This document shows, piece after piece, positions 54,900 to 64,000 of a stretch of 64,000 nt of DNA (positions are counted from its first letter, which is position 1; every line of letters begins with the position of its first letter). Under the pieces are notes generated by a model. It worked only from the letters and a program-made list of their open reading frames with translations. It ran no database searches and was not told the DNA's origin. The position numbers were made by a program, and so were the translations under genes. The stretch spans positions 248,001 to 312,000 of the forward strand of contig NZ_CP034442.1 of the NCBI RefSeq assembly GCF_007475365.1, read 5' to 3'. The stretch comes from Streptococcus oralis subsp. dentisani (GTDB lineage Bacteria > Bacillota > Bacilli > Lactobacillales > Streptococcaceae).

Positions 54900-55439
54900 A
54901 TGAGAATTGAAACATTTTTAGGAATAGTTTTAACTGTGCTCATACCAATTGCAGTTGTAGAATATGGTTTAAAGCCAGCAGAATTGATGTTAGAGGATGA
55001 TTTGATCAATAAGGGAGTTATTAAAAAGAGAGACACAAAATTATTTACACGTCAAGTTCATATATTTTACTCTAAAAAGATTAGAAATCTTAATGGAGTA
55101 GCACATTTGTTACAAGAAAATCCAATTTCAGTTCCTAAATTACCAACTAAAATTTTTCAGTTTCTTGGTGAAGTACAGCAGACTTTTTATCCCGATAAAA
55201 TTATTTTTACCATGGAATTTTTAAAAAGAAGGATTATCTTTGTTTTAGAATATTTAGGTGAGGAAAATGGAGAGTTCGTCTATCAATTTACTCTTAAGAA
55301 TCTAAGAAATCGTTCATTTAGAGAAATTGTCTTTATCTATAATGTTATCTTAACTCGAATTGAAAATTATTTGAAATCGCTAGATGATTCTATTGAAGTT
55401 AAACGTAAAGTGGTTGAATATAGGACCACAGTAAAATAG
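54900..55439 (+). CDS. unknown membrane-anchored protein
   Basis: A 179-residue protein of unknown family. One hydrophobic N-terminal segment (about residues 5-22) anchors a soluble, probably cytoplasmic, region rich in Lys/Arg and in aromatic residues (PTKIFQFLGEVQQTFYPDKI, then FVYQFTLKNLRNRSFREI). The start is directly joined to the upstream stop and is weak by Shine-Dalgarno, indicating translational coupling. Same direction and similar composition as its neighbours, so one operon. Confidence 0.65.
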   Translation: MRIETFLGIVLTVLIPIAVVEYGLKPAELMLEDDLINKGVIKKRDTKLFTRQVHIFYSKKIRNLNGVAHLLQENPISVPKLPTKIFQFLGEVQQTFYPDKIIFTMEFLKRRIIFVLEYLGEENGEFVYQFTLKNLRNRSFREIVFIYNVILTRIENYLKSLDDSIEVKRKVVEYRTTVK

Positions 55440-55448
55440 GAGAAAAAA

Positions 55449-55625
55449 ATGGAAGTTTTGTTTATATTTCTATTTATTGCAATTGTTTTTGCGATTTACT
55501 ATGGCAACAGTATTCTTCAAATTGGAATATATAAGCTTATAAGTAATGTTAAAGATAAACTTGAAAATACTGTTGCTGAACAGAAGGAAAAACAAGGACA
55601 GACTGATAAACGTGAAAAATTGTAA
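55449..55625 (+). CDS. small membrane protein (58 residues)
   Basis: A short gene of 59 codons including stop. MEVLFIFLFIAIVFAIYYG forms one transmembrane helix, then a basic/acidic tail rich in Lys, Glu and Gln (KDKLENTVAEQKEKQGQ). AGGAG at 55438-55442 is spaced seven bases before the ATG and overlaps the upstream stop, supporting real translation. No homologue known to me. Confidence 0.65.
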   Translation: MEVLFIFLFIAIVFAIYYGNSILQIGIYKLISNVKDKLENTVAEQKEKQGQTDKREKL

Positions 55626-55698
55626 CTGAAAAATTAGATTTAATAAAGTTAATTTTGAATGAAATCATTGTATATAATTAAAATTGAAAGGGGAATAA

Positions 55699-57282
55699 AT
55701 GAAAAGAGCAGATTGGATAGAATATTTTGAATTAATTAATGATCGAAAACCCACCCCAGAGGAATATTTTTCAGCAAAAGCTGCTGGTGAATTTGTAGAG
55801 GATACTGGGTCAGGTGAAGAGGAAATCAAATCAGAAGTAAAAGAGGTCTTGCAGACGGATGAGATTTCTGATGAGATAGCAGGTGAAGAAGAGAATGACC
55901 AATTTTGTGAAGAATATGATGAGTCTGTTGTTACTGCTAATCCAATACAAACACCTTTTGTAGTGGATCAACGAGGTCGAGACATTAGTTTTGGAAAGGC
56001 AATTGTCGATTTTTTTAGAGGATACTGGGATTTCAAAGGATACACCTCGAGAAGCGGGTATTGGTATATGGTTCTTTTTAATCTTTTATTATTGATTATA
56101 TCAACCGTTCTTCCTATAAGTATCTTTAATCCACGGTATCTTTTAAACCCGTTTTATTTAATAACAGGAGGTTTCTTATATTTCTTGTTTTGGCTTTCGG
56201 CTCTTATCCCATGGGTTGCTATAAATGTGCGTCGTCTTCGAGATGTAGGTTTTAAAGGTTCTGGCATCTTTTTGTTGTATGTAGCTGAGTGCGTGCCTTT
56301 TTTAAATATCCTAATTGCATTATTCCTTTTGTTTAGCGTTTGTCAAAGAGCAGATTATTTTACTAAGGAATATGATAGTATTTTTTTTAGGAATCTCAAT
56401 CAAAAAGAACCATTACCAGACACATCACTACCGGAAAGAAAATCGATTGGTGGATGGATTGGAGTTCTCTTCATATTTCTATCATTTATAGGGTTGATGG
56501 CTCCCATATCTAATTACGGGAGTTCTCATCATGGTAATACTCAAAATTGGAATAACCCGGGAACTACCAGTCAGTCAAGTAATTTTACTGAAAAAGATAG
56601 CAGCAGTACGAGTTCAGAAATTTATCAGGTAGACCTATCTGATTATGAGATTAAAATTCACCTGTCTGGTGAATCTGGATCAGGCGTTGCTAGAACAGAG
56701 GTTTTAAAAATACCTCAAGTTTCCTTTAATGATCAGGAAGTTCAAAATTTTTTAGAGAATCCAACCATCAAACTCTCAAAAAGTTCAGGTTTATCAAATG
56801 GAGATACGATTGAAGTTAAGTTGATTCTAGATAAAGATAAGGCTAAGAGACTGGGGATATCCATAATAGGAAGTTACCATAAATATTATACTGTTTCTAA
56901 ATTAGAACTCTCTAACTCTGCGAATAGCAGAAATTCTCCCACAAGTAATTACTGGAATGAAGGGAAGGCCAAAAAACTAGCAAACTATATGATTGAGTTT
57001 GGGAAAAATATGAATCAACCAAGCTATAGGCAAATTCCTTTAAGCACTAACCTTTATTGGACAAATGGGGATAAAGTTTCATCTGATTATCAAATTGTAG
57101 ATGCATATGAATATTGGTTTTCAAGCGGTACGAAGGTACATAGATACTTCTTCGCAATCAATTTAGATGGTACTCCAAAAGTGTTATATTCTCAAGATAC
57201 AAATGGAGAACACTATAATGTTTCTGAGACCAACAATACAGATCTTAGAACTTCATTTGCTTCAATTGTCAATGGTGATTAA
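55699..57282 (+). CDS. DUF805-DUF4767 fusion membrane protein with DW-EYFE motif
   Basis: A 527-residue protein in five parts. Residues 5-34 repeat the DWIEYFELINDRKPTPEEY motif. Residues 35-90 form an acidic linker. A DUF805-like membrane region (about residues 105-235; FKGYTSRSGYWYMVLFN, INVRRLRDVGFKGSG) carries about four helices. A further helix (about 253-272) leads to a Ser/Thr/Asn-rich linker. An extracellular C-terminal domain resembles DUF4767 (WNEGKAKKLANYMIEF near 420, then YWTNGDKVSSDYQIVDAYEYW). AAAGGGG precedes the ATG. Its arrangement suggests a cytoplasmic-to-surface coupling protein. Function unknown. Confidence 0.75.
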   Translation: MKRADWIEYFELINDRKPTPEEYFSAKAAGEFVEDTGSGEEEIKSEVKEVLQTDEISDEIAGEEENDQFCEEYDESVVTANPIQTPFVVDQRGRDISFGKAIVDFFRGYWDFKGYTSRSGYWYMVLFNLLLLIISTVLPISIFNPRYLLNPFYLITGGFLYFLFWLSALIPWVAINVRRLRDVGFKGSGIFLLYVAECVPFLNILIALFLLFSVCQRADYFTKEYDSIFFRNLNQKEPLPDTSLPERKSIGGWIGVLFIFLSFIGLMAPISNYGSSHHGNTQNWNNPGTTSQSSNFTEKDSSSTSSEIYQVDLSDYEIKIHLSGESGSGVARTEVLKIPQVSFNDQEVQNFLENPTIKLSKSSGLSNGDTIEVKLILDKDKAKRLGISIIGSYHKYYTVSKLELSNSANSRNSPTSNYWNEGKAKKLANYMIEFGKNMNQPSYRQIPLSTNLYWTNGDKVSSDYQIVDAYEYWFSSGTKVHRYFFAINLDGTPKVLYSQDTNGEHYNVSETNNTDLRTSFASIVNGD

Positions 57283-57328
57283 AGAATGAAATTCTGTAAA
57301 TGACTTTATTCCTTGATTACCTAATGTG

Positions 57329-57384
57329 AAAAAGCGAACAAGTGATATTTCTGCAATTCAGAAATATCACTTGTTCGCTTTTTT
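57329..57384. terminator. very strong bidirectional terminator
   Basis: A perfect 25-bp stem (57329-57353 with 57359-57383) with a five-base loop and flanking A and T tracts separates the DUF805 gene from plsY. Confidence 0.95.
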
Positions 57385-57417
57385 ATCTGTAGTTATATTT
57401 TTATTTCAAACTCTTTT

Positions 57418-58059
57418 CTATCTGTTACGTTTCTGTCGTGTTAGGTTCAATCCCCATGGGACGAGATTTTCAGTTTTATTTTTGATACGTGTGATATTAT
57501 CCTTGTGACGAATGATAATCAAGCTAGCGAGTGCTAGGATAATCAAAATGAAGAGAGGGTCATAGCTGTTCAGGATAAATCCAAATAGTGGAAATAGGAG
57601 AACTCCGATAACGGCTGCGATAGAAGCGGTAACGCTAGATAGTGAAATCATACTACCTAGATAGAGGCTTCCAAAGAATACAATCGCTAGATAGAGACAA
57701 AAAACAGGCGCAAATCCGAAAATCACTCCAGCGCTGGTTGCGACAGCCTTGCCCCCCTTAAATCCGGCAAAGATAGGGAAAGTATGTCCGATCACAGCCA
57801 AAAGTCCAAATACAAGAGGTGATACACCTTGAAGGTGGAAAAGGATTGGAAGGAGAGTGGCCAAGGTTCCTTTAAAGAAGTCAATCACAAAGGTTGCCAT
57901 ACCCGCTTTCTTACCTAAAATTCGGAAAGTATTGGTTGTTCCGGTGTTTCCAGAACCATGTTCACGCAGATTTGTTTGAAAGAAAATTTGTCCAATCCAT
58001 AGACCAGACGGAATCGAACCTAGCAAATAAGCTAGAATTAATAATACAAATGTCATCAT
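57418..58059 (-). CDS. plsY: glycerol-3-phosphate acyltransferase PlsY
   Basis: A 213-residue PlsY, which uses acyl-phosphate from PlsX to acylate glycerol-3-phosphate at the membrane. About five hydrophobic segments. Family motifs [28 protein letters not shown] and [11 protein letters not shown] are present. It reads away from parE, in the usual pairing. GAATAT-type promoter elements lie between 58060 and 58190 but are not clear. Confidence 0.96.
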   Translation of the reverse strand: MMTFVLLILAYLLGSIPSGLWIGQIFFQTNLREHGSGNTGTTNTFRILGKKAGMATFVIDFFKGTLATLLPILFHLQGVSPLVFGLLAVIGHTFPIFAGFKGGKAVATSAGVIFGFAPVFCLYLAIVFFGSLYLGSMISLSSVTASIAAVIGVLLFPLFGFILNSYDPLFILIILALASLIIIRHKDNITRIKNKTENLVPWGLNLTRQKRNR

Positions 58060-58194
58060 AGACCTATTATACCATGAAATGCTGTGGAAAGTCAGAGAAT
58101 ATCTTGTGAAATTGTGACGGCTGAATGGGAAAAATTTTGCAAAATCCCTAGAAAACCTGTAAAATAGAAAAGATGAACAAATAGGAGGTTCCTT

Positions 58195-60138
58195 GTGTCA
58201 AAAAAGGAAATCAATATTAATAACTACAATGATGATGCCATTCAGGTGCTAGAAGGGTTGGATGCGGTCCGTAAACGTCCGGGGATGTATATCGGATCGA
58301 CTGACGGTGCGGGTCTTCATCACCTAGTCTGGGAAATAGTGGACAATGCAGTCGATGAAGCCTTGTCTGGCTTTGGTGACCGCATTGATGTGACTATCAA
58401 TAAAGATGGCAGTTTAACAGTAGAGGACCATGGTCGTGGAATGCCGACTGGTATGCACGCCATGGGAATCCCAACTGTTGAGGTTATCTTTACCATTCTC
58501 CACGCTGGAGGGAAATTCGGTCAAGGTGGCTATAAGACATCTGGAGGTCTCCACGGGGTTGGTTCTTCTGTCGTTAATGCCCTTTCTAGCTGGTTGGAAG
58601 TTGAAATCACTCGTGACGGTGCAGTCTACAAGCAACGTTTTGAAAATGGCGGGAAACCCGTCACAACCTTGAAGAAAATTGGCACAGCACCCAAGTCTAA
58701 GACAGGTACCAAAGTTACCTTCATGCCTGACGCGACTATCTTTTCTACTACTGATTTCAAGTACAATACCATTTCAGAACGACTCAATGAGTCAGCCTTT
58801 CTCTTAAAAAATGTTACCTTGTCTTTGACAGATAAGCGAACAGATGAAGCAATCGAGTTCCATTATGAGAACGGGGTACAAGACTTTGTTTCTTACCTCA
58901 ATGAAGACAAGGAAACCTTGACGCCAGTTCTATACTTTGAAGGCGAAGACAATGGTTTCCAAGTGGAAGTTGCCCTCCAGTACAATGATGGATTTTCAGA
59001 TAATATTTTATCATTTGTCAATAACGTTCGTACCAAGGACGGTGGAACCCATGAGACAGGACTCAAGTCAGCCATTACCAAGGTCATGAATGACTACGCT
59101 CGTAAGACGGGACTTCTCAAGGAAAAAGATAAAAATCTTGAAGGCTCAGACTACCGCGAGGGACTAGCAGCCGTTCTTTCTATTCTGGTTCCTGAAGAAC
59201 ACCTCCAGTTTGAAGGTCAGACCAAGGATAAACTGGGGAGTCCACTAGCTCGTCCGGTTGTGGATGGAATTGTAGCTGATAAGTTGACCTTCTTCCTTAT
59301 GGAAAATGGTGAACTGGCTTCTAACCTTATTCGCAAGGCTATTAAGGCACGTGATGCGCGAGAGGCAGCCCGCAAAGCGCGTGATGAGAGCCGAAATGGT
59401 AAGAAAAACAAGAAAGACAAGGGCTTGCTATCTGGTAAATTGACCCCAGCCCAGTCTAAAAATCCTGCCAAGAATGAACTCTATCTAGTCGAAGGTGACT
59501 CTGCCGGTGGTTCTGCTAAGCAAGGTCGTGACCGTAAATTCCAAGCTATCCTACCTCTTCGTGGTAAGGTCATCAATACAGCCAAGGCTAAGATGGCGGA
59601 TATCCTTAAAAATGAAGAAATCAACACCATGATTTATACCATCGGTGCGGGTGTGGGAGCAGACTTCTCTATTGAAGATGCCAACTATGACAAGATCATT
59701 ATCATGACCGATGCGGATACCGACGGTGCCCACATTCAGATCTTGCTCTTGACATTTTTCTACCGCTACATGCGTCCGCTAGTTGAGGCAGGACATGTCT
59801 ATATCGCCCTTCCGCCTCTTTACAAGATGTCCAAAGGCAAAGGCAAGAAAGAAGAAGTGGCCTACGCTTGGACGGACGGAGAGCTAGAAGAACTTCGTAA
59901 GCAGTTTGGTAAAGGCGCTACGCTCCAACGCTACAAGGGACTTGGTGAGATGAACGCGGACCAACTCTGGGAAACAACCATGAATCCAGAAACCCGCACT
60001 CTTATCCGTGTCACGATTGAAGACTTAGCACGCGCCGAACGCCGTGTCAATGTCCTCATGGGAGACAAAGTCGAACCACGCCGTAAATGGATTGAAGACA
60101 ATGTCAAGTTTACGCTGGAGGAAGCGACAGTGTTTTAA
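58195..60138 (+). CDS. parE: DNA topoisomerase IV subunit B
   Basis: A 647-residue ParE, the ATPase/TOPRIM half of topoisomerase IV, which decatenates daughter chromosomes. GHKL motifs: [25 protein letters not shown] and [21 protein letters not shown] motifs: [16 protein letters not shown] and [12 protein letters not shown]. The quinolone-region [12 protein letters not shown] is normal. It starts with GTG at 58195 behind AGGAGG, giving a family-length protein. Normally parC follows; here about 2.5 kb of other genes lie between. Confidence 0.98.
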   Translation: MSKKEININNYNDDAIQVLEGLDAVRKRPGMYIGSTDGAGLHHLVWEIVDNAVDEALSGFGDRIDVTINKDGSLTVEDHGRGMPTGMHAMGIPTVEVIFTILHAGGKFGQGGYKTSGGLHGVGSSVVNALSSWLEVEITRDGAVYKQRFENGGKPVTTLKKIGTAPKSKTGTKVTFMPDATIFSTTDFKYNTISERLNESAFLLKNVTLSLTDKRTDEAIEFHYENGVQDFVSYLNEDKETLTPVLYFEGEDNGFQVEVALQYNDGFSDNILSFVNNVRTKDGGTHETGLKSAITKVMNDYARKTGLLKEKDKNLEGSDYREGLAAVLSILVPEEHLQFEGQTKDKLGSPLARPVVDGIVADKLTFFLMENGELASNLIRKAIKARDAREAARKARDESRNGKKNKKDKGLLSGKLTPAQSKNPAKNELYLVEGDSAGGSAKQGRDRKFQAILPLRGKVINTAKAKMADILKNEEINTMIYTIGAGVGADFSIEDANYDKIIIMTDADTDGAHIQILLLTFFYRYMRPLVEAGHVYIALPPLYKMSKGKGKKEEVAYAWTDGELEELRKQFGKGATLQRYKGLGEMNADQLWETTMNPETRTLIRVTIEDLARAERRVNVLMGDKVEPRRKWIEDNVKFTLEEATVF

Positions 60139-60156
60139 TATAGTATAGGAAATATT

Positions 60157-60984
60157 ATGGCGAGACAGAATTATTTTGATATTTTGAATCGGATGGAATT
60201 TGATCCACAGAGAGAGTTAAAAAATTTGATGGATTTACTGGAAATGGAGAGAAATTTCAAGAGTATCTATTATGAAACAAGTTTAAATAGTGCGATTTCT
60301 GATAATTTCTTAGATTATCCTAATCGTTCAACCTTTACCAGTTATTCACAAATGGTAGAATTTGTTGGATTGAATATCTATAATACAACTGAACAACTAT
60401 TTGTTTTCTCTGAGTTCTTAGTCGATATTTTTTGTAATCTTGCGGAAAAATTTACTGAGGAAGAGAGTGAGTTTATTCAAATTATATTTGATAATATTAA
60501 AAGGTTTTTAGAATTATCAAACCATGAATTGATTACATTGGACAATGGTAACAAAATCATTGTTGAAAAGAATGTATATGCCTCAGAAGCTTCTCAGATT
60601 GTATCTGAAACTAGTATTGAAGAGGCGATAAAGGTCTTAGAATATAATCATTTTTCAAATAAGGGAAATATTCAGCGTAAGAAAGAAATACTTATTGCTT
60701 TAGCGAACTACCTTGAACCGTTTAGAAGAGAACTAAATTATTCTGAAGAATTAAAAGATATTATGAAAGTTAACAATCAAAAGGTTATCGCGTTTGAAAA
60801 ACTTTTTGAAATGTATAATAATTTTGGTTTAAGGCACAATAATTCAAATCAATATCATCTTGATTTGGCTGATGATGAATTGGAACAATGGTACGATGAC
60901 ATCTATACTTCGACTTTATTTGTTATTTTAAGCATGGATGAATCTAGAATTTTGTCGAAATTAAAAACTTTGAGAGAAGGATAG
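60157..60984 (+). CDS. unknown AT-rich protein between parE and parC
   Basis: A 275-residue, predicted mostly helical protein I do not recognise. Points visible: an opening LNRMEFDPQRELKNLMDLLEM helix, a long central helical region, and a C-terminal RHNNSNQYHLDL then WYDDIYTSTLFVILSMDES, which resembles HEPN-like or abortive-infection C-terminal regions but is not diagnostic. Composition is more AT-rich than parE, suggesting separate origin. AGGAAA precedes the ATG, 18 bases after parE. I do not assign a function. Confidence 0.6.
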   Translation: MARQNYFDILNRMEFDPQRELKNLMDLLEMERNFKSIYYETSLNSAISDNFLDYPNRSTFTSYSQMVEFVGLNIYNTTEQLFVFSEFLVDIFCNLAEKFTEEESEFIQIIFDNIKRFLELSNHELITLDNGNKIIVEKNVYASEASQIVSETSIEEAIKVLEYNHFSNKGNIQRKKEILIALANYLEPFRRELNYSEELKDIMKVNNQKVIAFEKLFEMYNNFGLRHNNSNQYHLDLADDELEQWYDDIYTSTLFVILSMDESRILSKLKTLREG

Positions 60985-61071
60985 CTAAATCTGTTATAAT
61001 TGATTAACTAATCTAACTTGAGAAATAGTATGCTAATAGACAGTAATATCAAATAAAGAACAGGTGTTAAT

Positions 61072-61860
61072 ATGAGAACTGAACCCGAAATACTTGATTT
61101 AATTTTTCAAACCGCAAAAGTGCTCCAAGTCGAGGCTGTCGCCATGTCTGGTTCACGGACAAACCCAAAAGCACCAAAAGATGAGTTTCAGGATTACGAC
61201 GTGATCTATGTCGTGGACGACTTAGATAATCTGACGAGTGACCTTTCTTGGTTAGACCAGTTTGGCACTCGTATCATTGAGCAGCATAATGTCCTAGGCA
61301 ACCGTCGACTTTATCTGATGCTATTTGAAGATGGAAATCGGATTGATTTGACCCTCTGTCCTACGGAGTATATTCAAGAGTGGGTGGATAGTGAAGCTGA
61401 TTATACAGTTTTGCAAGATAAGAAAGGCTTGTTTGTTCCCTATTTCCCAAGTCCTCAACGTTACTGGACAAGTCTAGCTAGTGAGACGGATTTTGAAAAA
61501 GCCTGCAATGAATTTTGGTGGGTGTCAGCTTACGTAGTCAAGGGAATCTGTCGCAAGCAACTACTCTATGCCACTGACCATCTCTACGGGATTTGTCAGC
61601 AAGAATTCTTGAAGGTCTTGGCTTGGCAAGTTGCAGCTGATAAGGGGACGATTGATATTGGCAAGAACTACAAGTATCTCTTTAACTATTTACCTGCTGA
61701 GAAAGAGAAGGAATTCTCAAATCTACTGGATTTTTCAAATATAGAAAAACTCACTCAGTCTTTGTTTGCTACGATGACACTTTTCCACCAAGAAGCTCAG
61801 GCTTTCTCTCTAAAGACTGGTTTTCCTTATGATAAAGAAACTGCAGAAAAAATGATTTAG
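61072..61860 (+). CDS. AadE-like aminoglycoside 6-adenylyltransferase family protein
   Basis: A 262-residue nucleotidyltransferase. The N-terminal VAMSGSRTNPKAPKDEFQDYDVIYVVDD has the GSR...DYD pattern of the AadE/ANT(6) family, and NRIDLTLCP and VKGICRKQLLYATDHLYG fit the family's later motifs. It is slightly shorter than ANT(6) (about 285-300 residues). A chromosomal copy of this type is common in streptococci and need not give streptomycin resistance. CAGGTG precedes the ATG. Confidence 0.82.
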   Translation: MRTEPEILDLIFQTAKVLQVEAVAMSGSRTNPKAPKDEFQDYDVIYVVDDLDNLTSDLSWLDQFGTRIIEQHNVLGNRRLYLMLFEDGNRIDLTLCPTEYIQEWVDSEADYTVLQDKKGLFVPYFPSPQRYWTSLASETDFEKACNEFWWVSAYVVKGICRKQLLYATDHLYGICQQEFLKVLAWQVAADKGTIDIGKNYKYLFNYLPAEKEKEFSNLLDFSNIEKLTQSLFATMTLFHQEAQAFSLKTGFPYDKETAEKMI

Positions 61861-61966
61861 TATGCTAAAGAGAGACTTAGACTCTAAATTTCGCTATGCA
61901 ACTTTAGGTTCGCTGGTCTCATACACTATTTCAGCTAGCTATTACAAAAGAGAAAGGCAATCGGTC

Positions 61967-62482
61967 ATGAAGCATAATAAACAGTCCATTACACTTCGTG
62001 AAGCACGCGAAAATGATAAAGAAATTTTTGTCGAACTGACATCTGCTCTAAGCCGATTCAACAGGCAACACCATGATGAAAAATCAACATACGATGATTA
62101 TTCGCAGGTTCTTGAAGCTATTAAAAGCCAGGCACTAAAAACATTTGAAAATAGAGATGATGGACGAACACACATTATTTTAGCTGAAAATCATCAAGAT
62201 ATTGTAGGTTATGGCTTGGCAAGGGTATATGATGAAGACGCAACTGCGGATAATGGAACAGGTCAAATAGGACTGATTGATGAACTGTTTGTCAGCGCCT
62301 CTGTTAGAGGGAAAGGAATTGGGTATATGTTGTTGGACGACTGTATGGAGTGGCTGAAGAAAACTAATATCCAGCGTGTTAAACTTCATGCTTACTCGTG
62401 GAATGATAGTGCAAAGTGCATTTACGAGCGCAAGGGATTTAAAGCCTACGCTATTTCCTATGAAAAATGGCTAGAAGAATAG
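61967..62482 (+). CDS. GNAT-family N-acetyltransferase
   Basis: A 171-residue GNAT enzyme. It starts SITLREARENDKEIF. Acetyl-CoA motif A VSASVRGKGIGYMLLDDCMEWL lies near residue 110, and motif B VKLHAYSWNDSAKCIYERKGF near 140. The start ATG 61967 with GAAAGG ahead is chosen; a longer frame from 61862 adds 35 residues without family similarity. It follows the AadE-like gene closely. Substrate unknown. Confidence 0.87.
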   Translation: MKHNKQSITLREARENDKEIFVELTSALSRFNRQHHDEKSTYDDYSQVLEAIKSQALKTFENRDDGRTHIILAENHQDIVGYGLARVYDEDATADNGTGQIGLIDELFVSASVRGKGIGYMLLDDCMEWLKKTNIQRVKLHAYSWNDSAKCIYERKGFKAYAISYEKWLEE

Positions 62483-62581
62483 ATAACAGTTAGTTATGAG
62501 AAACTAAAATCCCTAGACTTTTCATCTTTTCTCTATTCAAAACATACTCTATATTCTTTGAAAGGAGTTGAACATGCTCTA

Positions 62582-62664
62582 GATACTGTGTAAAAAAATA
62601 AATTCTTTTGAGAGCTTGCTTCAAGAATTTATCTTTACACTTGGTATTTTACGGGCTCTGTATC
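62582..62664 (+). repeat. hairpin element with imperfect terminal repeats before parC
   Basis: Ends GATACTG (62582-62588) and CTGTATC (62658-62664) are inverted repeats with one mismatch. Inside lies a hairpin (GTGTAAA plus ATAAATTCTT pairing with AAGAATTTAT plus TTTACAC, 62588-62640). It ends four bases before the parC ATG. It resembles a small mobile MITE-like element or a leader structure. Confidence 0.5.
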
Positions 62665-62668
62665 ATAT

Positions 62669-64000
62669 ATGAGTAACATTCAAAACATGTCCCTTGAGGA
62701 CATCATGGGAGAGCGCTTTGGTCGCTACTCCAAGTACATTATTCAAGACCGGGCTTTGCCAGACATTCGTGATGGATTGAAGCCGGTTCAGCGTCGTATT
62801 CTTTATTCGATGAATAAAGATGGCAATACCTTTGACAAGAGCTACCGTAAGTCGGCTAAGTCTGTCGGGAACATCATGGGGAATTTCCACCCCCACGGGG
62901 ACAGTTCTATCTATGATGCCATGGTTCGTATGTCTCAGGATTGGAAAAACCGTGAGATTCTAGTTGAAATGCACGGTAATAACGGTTCTATGGACGGAGA
63001 TCCGCCTGCGGCAATGCGCTATACCGAGGCACGTTTGTCTGAGATTGCAGACTACCTTCTTCAGGATATCGAGAAAAAGACAGTTCCTTTTGCATGGAAC
63101 TTTGACGATACCGAGAAAGAGCCGACGGTTTTGCCAGCAGCTTTTCCCAATCTTTTAGTCAATGGTTCGACTGGTATTTCGGCTGGATATGCCACAGACA
63201 TTCCACCACATAATTTGGCTGAGGTTATCGATGCGACAGTCTACATGATTGACCATCCGACAGCCAAGGTAGATAAGTTGATGGAATTCTTGCCGGGACC
63301 AGACTTCCCGACTGGAGGAATTATCCAGGGCCGTGATGAAATCAAGAAGGCCTATGAAACTGGGAAAGGGCGCGTGGTCGTTCGTTCTAAGACGGAGATT
63401 GAAAAGCTAAAAGGTGGTAAGGAACAAATCGTTATCACCGAGATTCCTTATGAAATCAATAAGGCCAATCTGGTCAAGAAAATCGATGATGTCCGTGTCA
63501 ATAACAAGGTTGCTGGGATTGTCGAAGTTCGTGATGAGTCTGACCGTGATGGTCTTCGTATCGCTATCGAACTCAAGAAAGATGCTAATACAGAGCTGGT
63601 TCTCAACTATCTCTTCAAATACACCGACTTACAAATCAACTACAACTTTAACATGGTGGCGATTGACAATTTCACGCCTCGTCAGGTTGGAATTGTGCCA
63701 ATCTTGTCTAGCTATATCGCCCACCGTCGTGAAGTGATTTTAGCTCGTTCCCGCTTTGACAAGGAAAAGGCTGAAAAACGCCTACATATCGTTGAAGGTT
63801 TGATTCGCGTGATTTCGATTTTGGACGAAGTCATTGCCCTTATCCGTGCTTCTGAGAATAAGGCTGACGCTAAGGAAAATCTCAAGGTTAGCTATGATTT
63901 TACAGAAGAGCAGGCTGAAGCTATCGTTACCTTGCAGCTTTACCGTTTGACTAATACAGACGTCGTTGTCTTGCAGGAAGAAGAAGCAGAACTTCGTGAG
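62669..64000 (+). CDS. parC: DNA topoisomerase IV subunit A (partial)
   Basis: The first 444 codons of ParC, the cleavage-religation half of topoisomerase IV; the gene runs off the window. From ATG 62669 the frame reads [20 protein letters not shown]. The active-site Tyr is residue 118 ([11 protein letters not shown]). Quinolone-resistance positions are wild type (Ser79 and Asp83 in [15 protein letters not shown]). Position 52 is Gly, 91 is Asp and 128 is Asp; I recall Ser52 and Asn91 in pneumococcus R6. No good Shine-Dalgarno precedes the ATG. The hairpin element lies right upstream. Confidence 0.97.
   Translation, partial: MSNIQNMSLEDIMGERFGRYSKYIIQDRALPDIRDGLKPVQRRILYSMNKDGNTFDKSYRKSAKSVGNIMGNFHPHGDSSIYDAMVRMSQDWKNREILVEMHGNNGSMDGDPPAAMRYTEARLSEIADYLLQDIEKKTVPFAWNFDDTEKEPTVLPAAFPNLLVNGSTGISAGYATDIPPHNLAEVIDATVYMIDHPTAKVDKLMEFLPGPDFPTGGIIQGRDEIKKAYETGKGRVVVRSKTEIEKLKGGKEQIVITEIPYEINKANLVKKIDDVRVNNKVAGIVEVRDESDRDGLRIAIELKKDANTELVLNYLFKYTDLQINYNFNMVAIDNFTPRQVGIVPILSSYIAHRREVILARSRFDKEKAEKRLHIVEGLIRVISILDEVIALIRASENKADAKENLKVSYDFTEEQAEAIVTLQLYRLTNTDVVVLQEEEAELRE

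Noticed and set aside
61862..61966. A 35-residue N-terminal extension of the GNAT enzyme
   Set aside because: It has no ribosome site, contains no domain, and the family normally begins at the downstream ATG behind GAAAGG.

Overview
The window is chromosomal DNA of a Streptococcus of the mitis group (S. mitis / S. oralis / S. pneumoniae relatives). Support comes from low-GC DNA with many extended -10 promoters (TGnTATAAT), a choline-binding phosphorylcholine esterase (Pce) beside a LicD phosphotransferase, housekeeping proteins nearly identical to those I remember from pneumococcus (MecA, S16, L10, TrmD, MetG, ParE/ParC), and a perfect ComX (cin) box. ParC carries Gly52 and Asp91, where I recall Ser52 and Asn91 in pneumococcus R6. 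That favours S. mitis/S. oralis over S. pneumoniae. It is a memory-based inference.

Layout. 1-5.1 kb: teichoic-acid decoration (LicD, Pce with 21 choline-binding repeats, a Wzx-type flippase). 5.1-14.1 kb: mecA, hom-thrB, msrAB, a heterodimeric ABC exporter and an MTA/SAH deaminase. 14.1-17.6 kb: rplJ-rplL with an L10-type leader, an unknown membrane protein and gdhA. 17.8-25.4 kb: pyrDA-holA, sodA, a YutD-like protein, rlmN-vanZ-ABC-F, a zinc-ribbon protein and the lipoprotein rotamase SlrA. 25.5-29.7 kb: an accessory island (XRE regulator plus membrane protein, cadD-cadX cadmium resistance, an XRE remnant, a TMEM175-like channel) inserted into a SAP-like gene whose two halves flank it. 29.8-36.7 kb: rpsP-khpA, MazG-like and Imm5-like proteins, a DMT permease, two alpha/beta hydrolases, rimM-trmD, an ATP-cone protein and a competence-box-driven YdbC protein. 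36.7-46 kb: bioY, gor, a MacAB-like efflux operon, metG, a small kinase, rpsT and coaA. 46.2-54 kb: nucleoside salvage (methyltransferase-pdp-deoC-cdd) followed by the PnrA-type nucleoside ABC importer. 54-57.3 kb: a four-gene membrane-protein cluster. 57.4-64 kb: plsY, parE, three accessory genes and parC, which runs off the window.

How genes work together. LicD and Pce add and remove phosphorylcholine on the same polymer. Hom and ThrB make homoserine phosphate from aspartate semialdehyde. Nucleosides imported by the PnrA system are deaminated by Cdd, cleaved by Pdp, and the deoxyribose phosphate is consumed by DeoC. CadX probably represses cadDX through a palindrome just downstream of the -10. 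ParE and ParC form topoisomerase IV.

The most notable observations are the gene split by a 3.67-kb island, the 60-residue super-repeat in Pce, the membrane cluster sharing an N-terminal DW-EYFE-IN-RKP motif, the cin box before the YdbC gene, a candidate leaderless transcript before the methyltransferase-pdp operon, and a hairpin element with imperfect terminal repeats directly before parC. I saw no tRNA, rRNA, CRISPR array, complete insertion sequence or phage integrase.
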